This document shows, in pieces, positions 48,492 through 59,986 of a stretch of 64,000 bases of DNA. The translations under genes and the position numbers were made by a program. The notes beneath the pieces were generated by a model, which saw only the letters and a program-made list of their open reading frames with translations, was not told the origin of the DNA and searched no databases. This DNA is from Chitinophagaceae bacterium (GTDB taxonomy: Bacteria > Bacteroidota > Bacteroidia > Chitinophagales > Chitinophagaceae), in contig JADJBP010000001.1 of the NCBI GenBank assembly GCA_016703625.1, positions 940,001 through 1,004,000 of the forward strand. Direction: 5' to 3'. The number at the start of each line of letters is the position of its first letter. The stretch's first letter is position 1.

Positions 48492-49304
48492 ATGAAAAGA
48501 AGTTTAATATTCCGCTGGTTAAAGATCATCATCATCCTGTACTGCAGCATTGGCATTGCCTTGTATTACCTGCAGGAAAGATTTTTATTTCATCCCCAAA
48601 AATTATCAGGTACTCATGTATTCAGGTTTAATGTACCGTTTGAAGAAATAAATATTCCTTTTAACGATACCGATACACTCAACATGATCAAATTTTTACC
48701 GCCGGATTCTGTACGAAAAGGAGTGGTGCTTTATTTTCATGGCAATAAGGAAAATATTGAGCGCTATGCAAAATTTGCAGGCAGTTTTACCAGGCATGGC
48801 TACGAAGTGTGGATGGAGGATTATCCCGGATTTGGAAAAAGTACCGGTGAACGCACCGAAAAAAAAATGTACGAACAGGGTTTACAGGTGCAAATGATGG
48901 CAGCGTCAAAATATAGCAGGGATCGCATTATCATCTATGGAAAATCATTCGGAACCGGGATTGCTTCCTATATTGCAGCCCAGACCAATAACCAAAGACT
49001 GATACTGGAAACGCCTTATTACAGCATTCCGTCACTCTTCAGCAGTTATGCACCCATTTATCCCACCGGCAAAATGAGTAACTATAAAATTCCGGTGTAC
49101 CTGTTTTTACAGGATGTAAATTACCCGGTCACCATTTTTCATGGTACGGATGATGGCGTGATACCTTACCGGAATGCAGCAAGACTTAAGAAAATTTTGA
49201 AACCGGCCGATGAATTCATAACGATCGAAAATGGGACACATCACAACCTGGGAAACTTTGACCAATACAGGCAAAAACTCGACAGTTTATTGATCCTCCG
49301 TTAA
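48492..49304 (+). CDS. Membrane-anchored alpha/beta hydrolase, paralog 2
   Basis: 270 residues, same architecture as the gene at 47527: N-terminal helix (IIIILYCSIGIALYYLQERF), FHPQKLSGTHVFRFNVPFEE, LYFHGNKENIERYAKFAG, EDYPGFGKSTGERTE, nucleophile in YGKSFGTGIASY, acid in FHGTDDGVIP and histidine in ENGTHHNLGNF. Clearly a tandem duplicate that has diverged. It ends 18 bases inside the convergent LD-carboxypeptidase gene. Confidence 0.86.
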   Translation: MKRSLIFRWLKIIIILYCSIGIALYYLQERFLFHPQKLSGTHVFRFNVPFEEINIPFNDTDTLNMIKFLPPDSVRKGVVLYFHGNKENIERYAKFAGSFTRHGYEVWMEDYPGFGKSTGERTEKKMYEQGLQVQMMAASKYSRDRIIIYGKSFGTGIASYIAAQTNNQRLILETPYYSIPSLFSSYAPIYPTGKMSNYKIPVYLFLQDVNYPVTIFHGTDDGVIPYRNAARLKKILKPADEFITIENGTHHNLGNFDQYRQKLDSLLILR

Positions 49305-50198
49305 CCGGGTCTTATTTTTGCTGATCGTAGGGGTATACCGAACGCCGATCTTTAAGGCATAATTCTCTTTATTGTGGCTCACCGGGAAATTAAAACAAAC
49401 CGGGTAATCATATCCGTTAGTAATTTCCTTTATTAGTTTATATACTTTTTTCCCGAAGGGCCTTTCGGTATCATGCATATCGGTAAAGCCGCCAACAACC
49501 AGGCCGGCGAGGTTATCTAATTTACCGCTGCGTTTCAACTGGTAAAGCATCCGGTCAATATTGTAAATGTGTTCGCCGATATCCTCAATGAACAGCAGTT
49601 TGTCTTTTGTTTTGATATCCGAAGGGGTTCCGATGAGGTGTACCAGTAAGGAAAGATTGCCGCCAACCAGTTCTGCTTTTGCAATACCCGCTTTATTGAA
49701 AGGGTGTGCGGCACAGTCGTACTTTGCCTTTTTACCTGTGAGTGCCTTCTGCAGCGCCAGGATGTATTTATTTTCTCCTTCATTAAATGCCGCAGCCATG
49801 GGCGCATGCATCGAAGCCACTTTTATCCTGCTGTACAGGTGGACATGCAAAACGGTGATATCACTGAAACCGATGATCCATTTGGGATTCTTTTTAAATC
49901 TGGTAAAATCGAGCCCGTCAATGATACGTGTTACGCCATAACCGCCCCGGCCACAGAGGATGGCGTGAATGTTCTCATCATCCAGCATGGCCTGCATTTC
50001 ATTGCTGCGTGTTTCATCGTTTGCGCTGAAATAGTTTTTGCTCCTGCTGCCCAGGGTTTTGCCCACCATTACCTGAAAGCCCCAGCTCTGCAGAGTTTCT
50101 ATGCATGTTTGTGCCTTGGCAGTTGCCATATAGCCAGCCGGGCAGGTAATGCCGATAGTATCGCCTTTTTTTAAATATGGAGGAATTTTTATCTTCAT
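49287..50198 (-). CDS. LD-carboxypeptidase (S66), cytosolic type
   Basis: 303 residues. Cleaves the terminal D-Ala from muropeptide tetrapeptides in murein recycling. KKGDTIGITCPAGYMA start, RGGYGVTRIIDGLDF, catalytic serine in IIGFSDITVLHVHL, glutamate in IEDIGE and histidine in FPVSHNKENYAL. No signal peptide. Its ATG overlaps the TGA of the upstream paralog (ATGA at 50195-50198), so the two are coupled. Confidence 0.92.
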   Translation of the reverse strand: MKIKIPPYLKKGDTIGITCPAGYMATAKAQTCIETLQSWGFQVMVGKTLGSRSKNYFSANDETRSNEMQAMLDDENIHAILCGRGGYGVTRIIDGLDFTRFKKNPKWIIGFSDITVLHVHLYSRIKVASMHAPMAAAFNEGENKYILALQKALTGKKAKYDCAAHPFNKAGIAKAELVGGNLSLLVHLIGTPSDIKTKDKLLFIEDIGEHIYNIDRMLYQLKRSGKLDNLAGLVVGGFTDMHDTERPFGKKVYKLIKEITNGYDYPVCFNFPVSHNKENYALKIGVRYTPTISKNKTRLTEDQ

Positions 50199-51212
50199 GA
50201 TTCAGTTAGTCTGCATTCGTTTAAATGTACGCCCAATGTATGTAATGCCCCGCATTTTAATGCATAATTATTTTTTTGGTGCCCCACCGGGAAATCAAAA
50301 CAAACCGGGTATGAATACTCACTCACTTTTTCAAACACGATGTCCTGTAGTGTTTTTCCAAATTCCTCACCGGGGTCGTCGGGCTTAAGCTTAAAGCCGC
50401 CAATGATCAATCCTTTCAGTTTTTCCAGTTTGCCGCTGCGTTTTAAATTCCAGAACATACGGTCAATGCTGTACGCATATTCTCCGGTATCTTCTACAAA
50501 CAGGATCTTGTCTTTTGTATGTAAATCCGATCCACTGCCGGCCAGCGATTCCAGCGTTTTTAAATTGCCCCCAACCAGTTCGCCTACGGCAAGCCCGGTC
50601 CTGTTTTTTCATGAGGGTAAACAGGTATTTCATCCTTTCCCCTTTCAGGCATTTTTGAATGGATTCAATGGTCTCTTTTTGAACGGGTTCTGCCAGGCTC
50701 CAGTCTGTTGGAAAACTATTGCACATTTTTGAATGGATGGTTGCGATCCTGTATTTTTCATTGATATGGGCATGAAAAACAGTTGCATCGCTGAAACCAA
50801 TGATCCATTTAGGGTCACGTTTGAATTTTTTAAAATCCAGGCGGTCAATGATCCTGATGCCGCCATAACCACCGCGGGCAAAAAGGATGGCTTTTACCGA
50901 CGGGTCATCCAGCATTTGTTGCAGGTCTTTAAGCCTTTCATCATCGGTACCTCCAAATGTGAAATCCTTTTTGCCAATGCTTTCGCCAATTTTTGCATGG
51001 AAACCCCATTCTTTTAATTTAAGCAATGCCGGCTGCAGTTCTTCCGGATCAATAAAACCTGCCGGGCAGCAAATACCAACAGTTTCTCCTGGTCTTAAAT
51101 AGGGGGGAAGGGATACCGGCTTTTCAGGGTCAGTCAGCATTTTACCGTTGGTAACGGAGGAAAATGTTGCCGCAAACGGTACAATGGAAGAAAGAAAATC
51201 TTTTCGCTTCAT
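50195..51212 (-). CDS. LD-carboxypeptidase (S66), probably exported (one frameshift)
   Basis: About 339 residues. Same family as the next gene: RPGETVGICCPAGFIDPEEL, RGGYGGIRIIDRLDFKKF, serine in IIGFSDATVFHAHI, then in the second frame GELVGGNLKTLESL, VEDTGEYAYSIDRMFW and histidine in FPVGHQKNNYAL. The frame break is in an A run at about 50610. The N-terminus MKRKDFLSSIVPFAATFSSV looks like an export signal, possibly Tat-like with a weak motif, which would place this copy in the periplasm. Confidence 0.85.
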
Positions 51213-51391
51213 GGGATAAAGTTATTTCAAATGCATCATTGATACTAAGAAATACATTTTTTATTGCCTGGCTGTTTTAAAAAAAAACGCCCCACATTAA
51301 ATTTAAGAGAAATTGTTATATATTTTTATTTGTTATAATTATATTGGATTACTTTAGCTGAACGATTGTTTAACTGCTTAATCCTTCTATT

Positions 51392-53814
51392 ATGAACACT
51401 TCCGTTTATTTAGCCGATCTGCATAAAGTTGGCATGAATGATATTGAACAGGTGGGTGGAAAGAATGCCTCCCTGGGTGAAATGCTTCAAAATCTCAGCC
51501 AGCTGGGCATACAGATTCCGGGTGGCTTTGTAATTACGGTTGCTGCTTACCGTGAGTTTATCCGTTACAATAACCTGGATGAAGAGATACGAAAAGTGAT
51601 CAATGATATAAAACTGGATGATATCGAATCACTCCGGCGGGGAGGCCTGCTGGCCAGGCAGCTTTTAAAGAATGCAAAATTTCCCCGGGAACTCAGTGAT
51701 GCCATCATTGAAAAATACCATGAGCTGAGCCAGGTATACGGACAGGAAATTACCGATGTTGCTGTCCGGTCATCGGCCACCGCAGAAGACCTGCCCGATG
51801 CCTCTTTTGCAGGCCAGCAGGAAACTTACCTGAATGTTCGTGGCCCTGCACCGTTAATGAATGCGGTACGGAATTGCTTTGCATCCATATTTACCGACCG
51901 TGCCATCAGTTACCGCCAGAGTTTTGGTTATGATCATTTCAGCATTGGCCTTTCTGTTTGTATCCAGAAAATGGTGCGGAGCGACCTGGGTGCATCCGGT
52001 GTGGGTTTTTCGCTGGATACGGAAAGTGGGTTTAAAGATGTAGTGGTGATCAACGCTTCTTTCGGGCTGGGCGAAATGATCGTGCAGGGCTCGGTGTCAC
52101 CGGATGAATACATCGTGTTTAAACCAACGCTGGAAAAGGGTTTCAGCAGTATCATCGAAAAAAAACTGGGTAAGAAGGATCTCATGATGGTGTATGGCGA
52201 TAATCCCGATGAACGGGTAAAGATCATCCAGGTGGAAAAACCATTACAACAACGTTACTGCCTGTCCGATGACCGCATTGTGCAGCTGGCTAAATGGATA
52301 ACCAGCATTGAAAAATATTACAGCAAATTAAAGGGATATTGGTGCCCCATGGATGTAGAATGGGCCATTGACGGGTTATCGAAGGAATTATTTATTGTAC
52401 AGGCAAGGCCCGAGACCATTCATTCGCAGAAAGATTTTTCGAAGATCACCGAATATGTAATGGAACCGGATGCCAACAGGAAAACACTGTTTAAAGGCAT
52501 TGCGGTCGGGGATAAGATCGGCGCCGGAAAAGTTTCCATTTTATTTTCACTGGATAAACGGGTCACCGAAGGCCATGTGTTTGAGAACGGGGATGTATTG
52601 GTAACCGATATGACCGATCCGGATTGGGAACCCATCATGAAAAAAGCTTCGGCCATCATCACCAACAAAGGAGGAAGGACCTGTCATGCGGCTATTGTTG
52701 CCCGTGAGCTTGGCGTGCCTGCTATTGTGGGATGCGTTGATGCAACTGAAATATTAAATACCGGGCAACTGGTTACCGCATCCTGTGCTGAAGGTGATGA
52801 AGGTATTGTTTATGAAGGTATTGTTCCTTTTAAAACCCTGGAAACAAACCTGGCTGAACTGCCAAAGGTTAAAACCCCCATCATGCTCAACGTGGCATCA
52901 CCCAACCTGGCTTTTAAGTTTTCGCATTTACCCAATGCAGGCGTGGGTTTGGCCAGGGAAGAGTTCATCATTAATAATTTCATACAGGTACACCCGCTGG
53001 CATTGATGCAGCACAAAAGCCTGGGTGATGCGGAATTAAGCAATGCCATCCATAAAATGATCCTGGGTTTTACCAATGAGGAAGATTTTTTATCCAAAAA
53101 CTGAGTTATGGCGTTGCTAAAATCGCCGCGGCATTTTATCCCAATAAGGTCATCGTACGCTTTAGTGATTTTAAAAGCAACGAATATTATAATTTACTGG
53201 GCGGAAAATATTTTGAACCCCATGAAGAAAACCCGATGATCGGGTGGAGGGGCGCCAGCCGTTATTATTCAGAAAAATATAAAGCAGCATTTGGCCTGGA
53301 ATGCAGGGCCATTAAAAGGGTAAGGGAAGAAATGGGATTGGCCAATGTAGTGGTGATGATACCTTTCTGCAGAACAGTGGAAGAATTACACAAAGTGCAC
53401 GACGTGATGAAGGAATATGGTCTGGAAAGGGGCAAGGCAGGACTGGAACTTTTCCTCATGGCCGAAATACCATCCAACATCATCATGGCCGAAGAATTTG
53501 CCAAACATATCGATGGGTTTTCCATCGGCTCCAACGACCTCACGCAATTAACGCTGGGCCTCGACAGGGATTCATCACTGGTTGCACATTTGTATGATGA
53601 GAGGAACCCGGCCGTAAAAAAAACTGCTGCGCATGCTGATCACCACGGCCAAAGAAATGAACGTGAAAGTCGGTATCTGCGGACAGGGGCCATCTGATTT
53701 CCCTGATTTTGCACAGTTCCTGGTTGAATTGGGAATTGACAGTATTTCCGTAACCCCGATTCTGTGGTGAAAACCTACAAAGCGATCGCAGCAGTGGAGA
53801 AAGAGATGAAGTAA
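51392..53814 (+). CDS. ppsA: Phosphoenolpyruvate synthase (frameshifted)
   Basis: About 807 residues. Makes PEP from pyruvate and ATP for gluconeogenesis. ATP-grasp part: VGGKNASLGEM, VRSSATAEDLPDASFAGQQE, DVEWAIDG, FIVQARPET. Swivel domain with phospho-histidine in GGRTCHAAIVARELGVPAIVG. PEP domain after the break at 53104: GWRGASRYYSEKY, FLMAEIPSN, IGSNDLTQLTLGLDRDS and active-site cysteine GICGQGPS. Further breaks near 53625 and 53750; stop at 53812-53814. TAEDLP and the GRTCHAA form favour PpsA over PPDK. Confidence 0.92.
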
Positions 53815-53824
53815 TCGGTTATTA

Positions 53825-53930
53825 ACCCCGTCAGCGGTTTTCAACCCTGACGTAGGATACAGGAATAAATATTCTAAAAAATACTTTTCAACTAACCGCT
53901 GACAGGGCTCATAGCCGCTGTCAGGGTTAT
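53825..53930. repeat. Nested palindromic element (GTCAGCGGTT/AACCGCTGAC)
   Basis: GTCAGCGGTT at about 53830 is inverted as AACCGCTGAC at about 53893; AACCCTGAC near 53843 is inverted as GTCAGGGTT near 53920; GCCGCTGTCAGGG repeats the same motif. The four blocks allow either two local hairpins or one long stem. It lies between ppsA and the metG promoter. Confidence 0.75.
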
Positions 53931-53945
53931 ACTAACTTCATTTAG

Positions 53946-53977
53946 TTTGGGCAATGACAAGCTTTACGGTATTTTTG
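53946..53977 (+). promoter_or_regulatory. metG promoter, near-leaderless
   Basis: TTTG at 53946-53949 and TATTTTTG at 53970-53977 are spaced by 20 bases, matching the Bacteroidota consensus. The metG ATG lies at 53985, seven bases beyond, so the 5' leader would be only a few bases. Confidence 0.75.
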
Positions 53978-53984
53978 CACCGCA

Positions 53985-56119
53985 ATGAACAAACCCAAAC
54001 GATATTTAATAACATCAGCACTTCCTTATGCCAACGGCCCCAAACATATAGGCCACCTGGCGGGCGCTTATTTGCCGGCTGATATTTATGTGCGCTACCT
54101 GCGTGCTAAAAAGGAAGAAGTGGTTTATGTATGCGGCAGCGATGAACATGGCGCTGCTATTACCATACAGGCCATGAAAGAAAAGACCACGCCCCGTGCT
54201 ATTGTAGATAAATACCATGCCATGCTTAAAAGCAATATGGCCGACCTTGGTATTTCTTTCGATATTTATCACCGTACCTCTTCGGCCCTGCACCATGAAA
54301 CGGCACAGGAGTTTTTTACTGCATTGAATAACAAAGGCGACCTTGAACAGAAAGAAACGGAACAGTTTTATGATGAAGAAGCTAAAACCTTTTTGGCCGA
54401 CCGTTATATTACCAGTGCCCGGTTTGTGCAAATGAAAATGCTTATGGAGACCAATGCGAAAAATGTGGTACATCTTTAAGTCCCGATCAACTGATAAACC
54501 CGCGCAGTACATTAAGCGGAAATGTGCCCACCAAAAAATTAACCACCCATTGGTTTTTGCCACTGGATAAACATGAAACATTTTTAAGGGAATGGATCTT
54601 AACCGAACATAAAGATGACTGGAAGGTAAATGTGTTGGGGCAATGTAAAAGCTGGATGGATCTGGGCCTCCAGGGAAGGGCCGTCACCCGTGATCTTGAT
54701 TGGGGAGTTCCGCTACCCAAAGATGTTTTGGGAGGAGAAGGTAAAGTACTTTATGTATGGTTTGATGCTCCTATTGGCTATATCAGTGCAACCAAACAAT
54801 GGGCCATTGATAATAACAAAGACTGGAGACCATATTGGGAAGATAAGGATACCAAACTGGTACATTTTATCGGCAAGGACAATATTGTTTTTCATGCCAT
54901 TATTTTCCCGGTGATGCTGAAGCTGCATGGAAATATCTTACCCGATAATGTACCCAGCAACGAGTTCATGAACCTGGAGGGAGACAAGATGAGTACCAGC
55001 CGCGGATGGAGTATTGAAATGGATGATTACATTACTGATTTTGTAAAAAAAGAGAATGGCGGCGACCAGATGGTGGATGCACTCCGGTATTATTTAACCC
55101 AGATAGCACCCGAAACCAAGGACAGCGAATTTACCTGGAAGGGTTTCCAGGATGCAGTAAACAGCGAACTGGTGGCTATTTTCGGCAATTTTGTGAACAG
55201 GGCAATGGTGCTCATGCATAAATTATGCGGAGGTAAAGTGCCGCCATTACATGCTGATGTACTGGATGATGCGGATAAAAAAATGTTTGAAGAAATTCTG
55301 CAAACAAAAACAAACATTGAAAACCTCGTTGAAGGGTATAAGTTCAGGGATGCCTTATATGAAGTGATCGACCTGGCGAGGAAAGGAAATAAATACATGC
55401 AGGATAAGGAACCATGGATCGTTGCAAAATCACTCGGGGAAAACCCGGGTAACCAAAAATTGATCGACAATTCTCTACACATCAGCCTGCAGTTATGTGC
55501 AAACCTCGCCGTGTTCATCAACCCGTTCCTGCCATTTGCTGCAAAAAAAATGTGTTACCTGATGAAAGTGGTTGATAAAATGCTGGATTGGGAAAATGCA
55601 GGTAAACCTAAACTGTTAAGTGTAGGCTATAGTTTACGGGCACCCGAATTATTATTCAGGAAAATAGAGGATGAAGAAGTGAAGCAACAGGTAGAAAAAC
55701 TTAAAAATAAAAAAGCACAAATGGAAAATAATGAAAAGGAGAAAGCTCCTGCAGAAATGGTCAGTCCTGCACCGGAAGAAGCAGTGGTTAAGGGTAGCAT
55801 TGAATTTGGCGACTTTGCAAAAATCGACCTGAAAGTTGGAACCATAACAGCTGCCGAAAAAGTTGAAAAGGCCGATAAGCTTTTAAAACTGGAAGTTGAC
55901 CTGGGAACCGAAAAAAGAACCATCGTCAGCGGAATTGCGCAACATTTTAATGCGGAGGATATTATAGGCAAACAGGTAGTGGTTGTTGCCAACCTGGCAC
56001 CCCGTAAAATGCGGGGTATAGAAAGCCAGGGAATGATCTTAATGGCAGAAGACAGGTCGGGGAAACTGCATTTTATCAATACGGGTACGGTAATTGATGC
56101 AGGGAGTGGTGTGAGTTAA
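53985..56119 (+). CDS. metG: Methionyl-tRNA synthetase (one frameshift)
   Basis: About 711 residues. ITSALPYANGPKHIGHLAGAYLP contains the HIGH signature, CGSDEHGAAITIQA follows, and the zinc knuckle (CPVCANENAYGDQCEKCGTS) is seen once the frame is corrected near 54415, where one base is missing. KMSKS appears as KMSTS in EGDKMSTSRGWSIE. A C-terminal tRNA-binding OB domain (FAKIDLKVGTITAAEKVEKA; NLAPRKMRGIESQGMIL) completes the long form. Essential gene, so the break is almost certainly an assembly error. Confidence 0.95.
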
Positions 56120-56234
56120 GCAGGCAACATATTGCAGGTCAACATATACTAATGCTTTACAGCCGGGGCTTTAATTCACCCGGTTAGATTTTTTTTTGTA
56201 ACTTAAACTGTTTAGACTCATTTTTGATTATTGT

Positions 56235-57334
56235 ATGAAAACAAAATTTACGATTATGACAAGCAAAAAATTAATGTTCATTTTATTCCTGGTAATTTCA
56301 ATACCCGTTTTTGCTCAGGATCCCGACATGTCTTTAATACCATACCGGCAGGGTGATCTCTGGGGTTATGCCGACCCTGAAAAAATATAGTTATAAAACC
56401 CGAATTTGACGAAGCAGAATTTTTTTATGAAGGTTTTGCAGTTGTAAAAAAAAGGAACCAAATACGGTTATATCAATAAGGCCGGCAAAGTGGTGATTCC
56501 CATAAAGTTTTTTGTGGCAAAACCTTTCCGTTACGGTTATTTTGATAAATCCGGGAATAAAAAACCAGGCGATGGAAGTATCAGTGCACAGAAACAGGTA
56601 CTGTTTGCAGGTGCATCGCTGCTTGCCAGTGGTTATGAGATCTGTATTGATACAAAGGGCGTCACATTGCCCAAATGCCCTGCCATCAGCGAAAGCAGTG
56701 CAACTGAACTGAATAAGCCACTTTCCACAACAGAAACTGTATCCAGCTACAGTACTGTTAAAAGAGTGACCTGTTTGATAAGATCACCGGCGATTACAAG
56801 ATCATTGCCGGGGCTGATGAAACATATTATATTGCTACCCGGAATAACAACTATGGGGTTTTCAACAACAAATTTGATGTGATCGTACCTTTTGAATATT
56901 CAAAGATCGAAAAGATAAATATCGGCGCTATGGTTTACCTGCTTGCAGAAAAAGACAGCCTGAAAGGTATACTGTTTGGAACGGGATCTCCTTACCTGGC
57001 CGTGGAGAACAGCAGGTTAAAGTATGTGCAGGCAAAAGACGGAAATAATTTTTTCATATATACCAAGGATGGTAAAACAGGATTAAAAAATACCCGGTAC
57101 CAGAATATTGCAGAAGCGGTTCATGATGATATCTGGCTTGCAGAAAACGGTGGATTTATTGTAATAGGAAGTGATCAGACCAAGGGATATATTTTTCCAA
57201 ACAATGCTGTTGTAGAACCTAAATATGCTGATATATTATCCATCAAGGGCACACAATATGTTAAAGTAAAAGCACAATCAGGTAAATGGGGATATATTAG
57301 CAATACCCTGGTTGAGTTTTTCGAGAATAAATAA
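56235..57334 (+). CDS. Exported WG-repeat protein (frameshifted)
   Basis: About 365 residues. The signal peptide (LMFILFLVISIPVFAQ) follows MKTKFTIMTSKK; ATG 56256 is an alternative start. WG-type repeats: YRQGDLWGYADPEK, IVIKPEFDEAEFFYEGFAVV, YGYINKAGKVVIPIKF, YGVFNNKFDVIVPFEYSKIEK, KWGYISNTLVEFF. The frame breaks near 56387, 56455 and 56770. WG-repeat proteins are of unknown function, presumed to bind protein or ligand. A terminator follows at 57355. Confidence 0.8.
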
Positions 57335-57354
57335 TGATATATATAAATTCTGGC

Positions 57355-57385
57355 AAATCTGCTGTTTTTAACGGCAGATTTTTTA
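57355..57385 (+). terminator. Rho-independent terminator
   Basis: AAATCTGCTG and CGGCAGATTT arms with a TTTTTAA loop, then TTTTTA; after the WG-repeat gene. Confidence 0.85.
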
Positions 57386-57573
57386 TTGCAGGAAATACCT
57401 GGCAAGTTTAATGGCTGCGTAAGCAGGTAATGAATCAATAAAACAGTGTGAATACAATTTGCTGCATCGCCCGGTAACCTTTTCAAAATCTCATTTTGGT
57501 TTTTATTTTCAGCTTAAATACAAATGTCTTAATTTCGAATTATCAAATAGTTGTTTAACTAACTAATTTTACC

Positions 57574-59954
57574 ATGTCAAAAAGGATCATTAAAAAAGTA
57601 GCCGTGTTAGGCAGTGGTGTAATGGGCAGCCGTATAGCCTGTCATTTTGCAGGCGTTGGTTTGCAGGTGTTGCTGCTCGATATTCAACCAAAGGATTTAC
57701 CGGCTGATGCCAGGCCTGCTGAAAAAATAAAATTGTGAATGATGCTTTGGCTGCTGCCATTAAATCAAATCCTTCGCCTGTTTATACAAAGGACGTCATT
57801 AAAAAAATCACCACCGGTAATTTTACCGACAACATGAAAGATATTGCCGGTTGCGACTGGGTGATAGAAGTGGTGGTGGAAAGGCTCGATATCAAACAAC
57901 TGGTTTTTACAGATGTTGAAAAATACCGGAAACCCGGAACACTGATCACATCCAATACATCGGGAATACCCATTCATATGATGACGGAGGGCAGGAGTGA
58001 TGATTTTAAAAAGCATTTCTGCGGTACCCACTTTTTAACCCGCCCAGGTACCTGCGTTTGCTGGAGATCATCCCTACACCGCATACCGATCCGGAGGTTG
58101 TTGATTTCCTGATGCATTACGGTGATCTTACTTTGGGCAAGACAACCGTATTGTGTAAAGACACACCTGCCTTCATCGCCAACCGTGTTGGTGTTTTTGG
58201 CATGATGGCCATTATGAATGCGATGGAGAAACTGCAGTTGAACGTCGACGAAATTGATGCCCTTACCGGCCCGGTCATTGGCCGGCCAAAGTCTGCCACT
58301 TTTCGTACAGGCGATGTAGTGGGTATAGATACACTCGTTAAAGTGGCAAAGGGCGTACATGATAACTGTCCTGGTGATGAAGCAAAAGACCAGTTCAGTA
58401 TTCCTGCCTGGTTACATAAAATGGTGGAGAATAACTGGCTTGGAGATAAGACCGGGCAGGGTTTTTTCAAAAAAGTAAGATCAGCTTCCGGGGAAAAGGA
58501 GATCCTTACGCTGAATTTGCAGACCATGGAATATGGGCCCAGGCAAAAGCCAAAATTTGCAACACTGGAAACGGCCAAACCATTGAAGACCTGAAAACAA
58601 GATTGAAAATTTTATGTGCCGGCACAGATAAAGCAGGCGCTTTTTACCGCCAGTTTCATTATAACCTGTTTGCTTATATCTCTCACCGTATTCCTGAAAT
58701 AACAGATGAGCTGTACCGTGTTGATGATGGTATGATGGCCGGTTTCGGCTGGGAGATCGGCGCATTTGAAAGCTGGGATGTGCTGGGTGTGGCGAAAACA
58801 GTTGAAGCCATGAAAGCAGAAGGCCATACCGTTGCAGCCTGGGTTGAAGAGATGCTAGCCGGAGGTGCCGCATCATTTTATAAAGTAGAGAACGGGAAGC
58901 GGCTCTGTTATGATGTAAAAAGTAAGTTGTATAAAGTAATGCCGGGAGCCGAAGCATTTATAGTGATGAAGAATTTTGAGAACGAAACAGTGTGGAAAAA
59001 TTCAGCCTGCCGCACCTATCACCTGGGTGATGATGTACTGGGACTGGAATGGTATACCAAAATGGGCAGCATCGGGGGTGAAGTGCTGGAAGGCATTCAG
59101 CGTTCCATTGCCCTGGCCGAAGATAAATACAAAGGGCTGGTGATCGCCAATGAAGGTTCCAACTTCAGCGCCGGTGCAAATGTGGGCATGATATTCATGA
59201 TGGCCATTGAACAGGATTATGATGAGATCGATATGGCGATACGCCAGTTCCAGCAAACAATGATGCGTGTACGCTATTCGGGTATACCTGTTGTAGTGGC
59301 TCCCCACGGGCTTGCACTGGGTGGTGCCTGTGAAATGAGCCTGCATGCGGATAAAGTGATCGCGGCTGCAGAGAGACCTATACCGGATTGGTGAGGTAGG
59401 CATTGGCGTTATACCCGGCGGCGGGTACCAAAAAGGAATTTGTGTTGCGTGCCGCTGATGAAGTGCATAGCGGCGAACCGGATACCATTCCGTTACAGAA
59501 CCGTTTCCTGACCATTGCCACGGCAAAAGTGGCCACATCGGCTTAAGAAGCATATGACATGGGTACTTACCGCAAAGGGCAGGATGAAGTAAGCATTAAC
59601 CAGGGACGGAGAATTGCAGATGCCAAACAGGCGGTGATCACATTGTACAATGACGTGTACGTGATGCCGGTACAACGCACCGATATCAAAGTACTCGGCC
59701 GTTCCATGCTCGGCGCCATGCATGCCGGTATCAACGGCATGTGGCGTGGTAAATATGCTACCGACCATGATGTTACCGTTGCCAAAAAACTGGCTTATGT
59801 TATGTGTGGCGGCGATCTCAGTGAACCAACCCCCGTGAGTGAACAATATTTACTCGACCTGGAAAGGGAAGCATTTTTAAGTTTGACCGGGGAGAAAAAA
59901 ACACTGGAAAGGATACAGTCTGTATTAAAAACCGGGAAGCCGTTAAGGAATTAG
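57574..59954 (+). CDS. fadN: 3-hydroxyacyl-CoA dehydrogenase/enoyl-CoA hydratase, FadN type (frameshifted)
   Basis: About 795 residues. Bifunctional beta-oxidation enzyme with the dehydrogenase first: KKVAVLGSGVMGSRIACHFAG (NAD site), SNTSGIPIHMMTEG, FCGTHF, then KDTPAFIANRVGVFG and GRPKSATFRTGDVVGIDTL. The C-terminal crotonase domain has GLVIANEGSNFSAGANVGMIF and GLALGGACEMSLHAD. The domain order is that of FadN (YusL), not E. coli FadB. At least five indels (near 57725, 58050, 58595, 59385, 59530). The thiolase and acyl-CoA dehydrogenase partners are not next to it. Confidence 0.9.
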
Positions 59955-59986
59955 TTTTTATTAATCTTTTTTAAAATTAGTTTATT

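Noticed and set aside
53985..54600. metG read as two separate genes or a pseudogene
   Set aside because: One missing base restores the zinc knuckle and full length; the gene is essential and single here.
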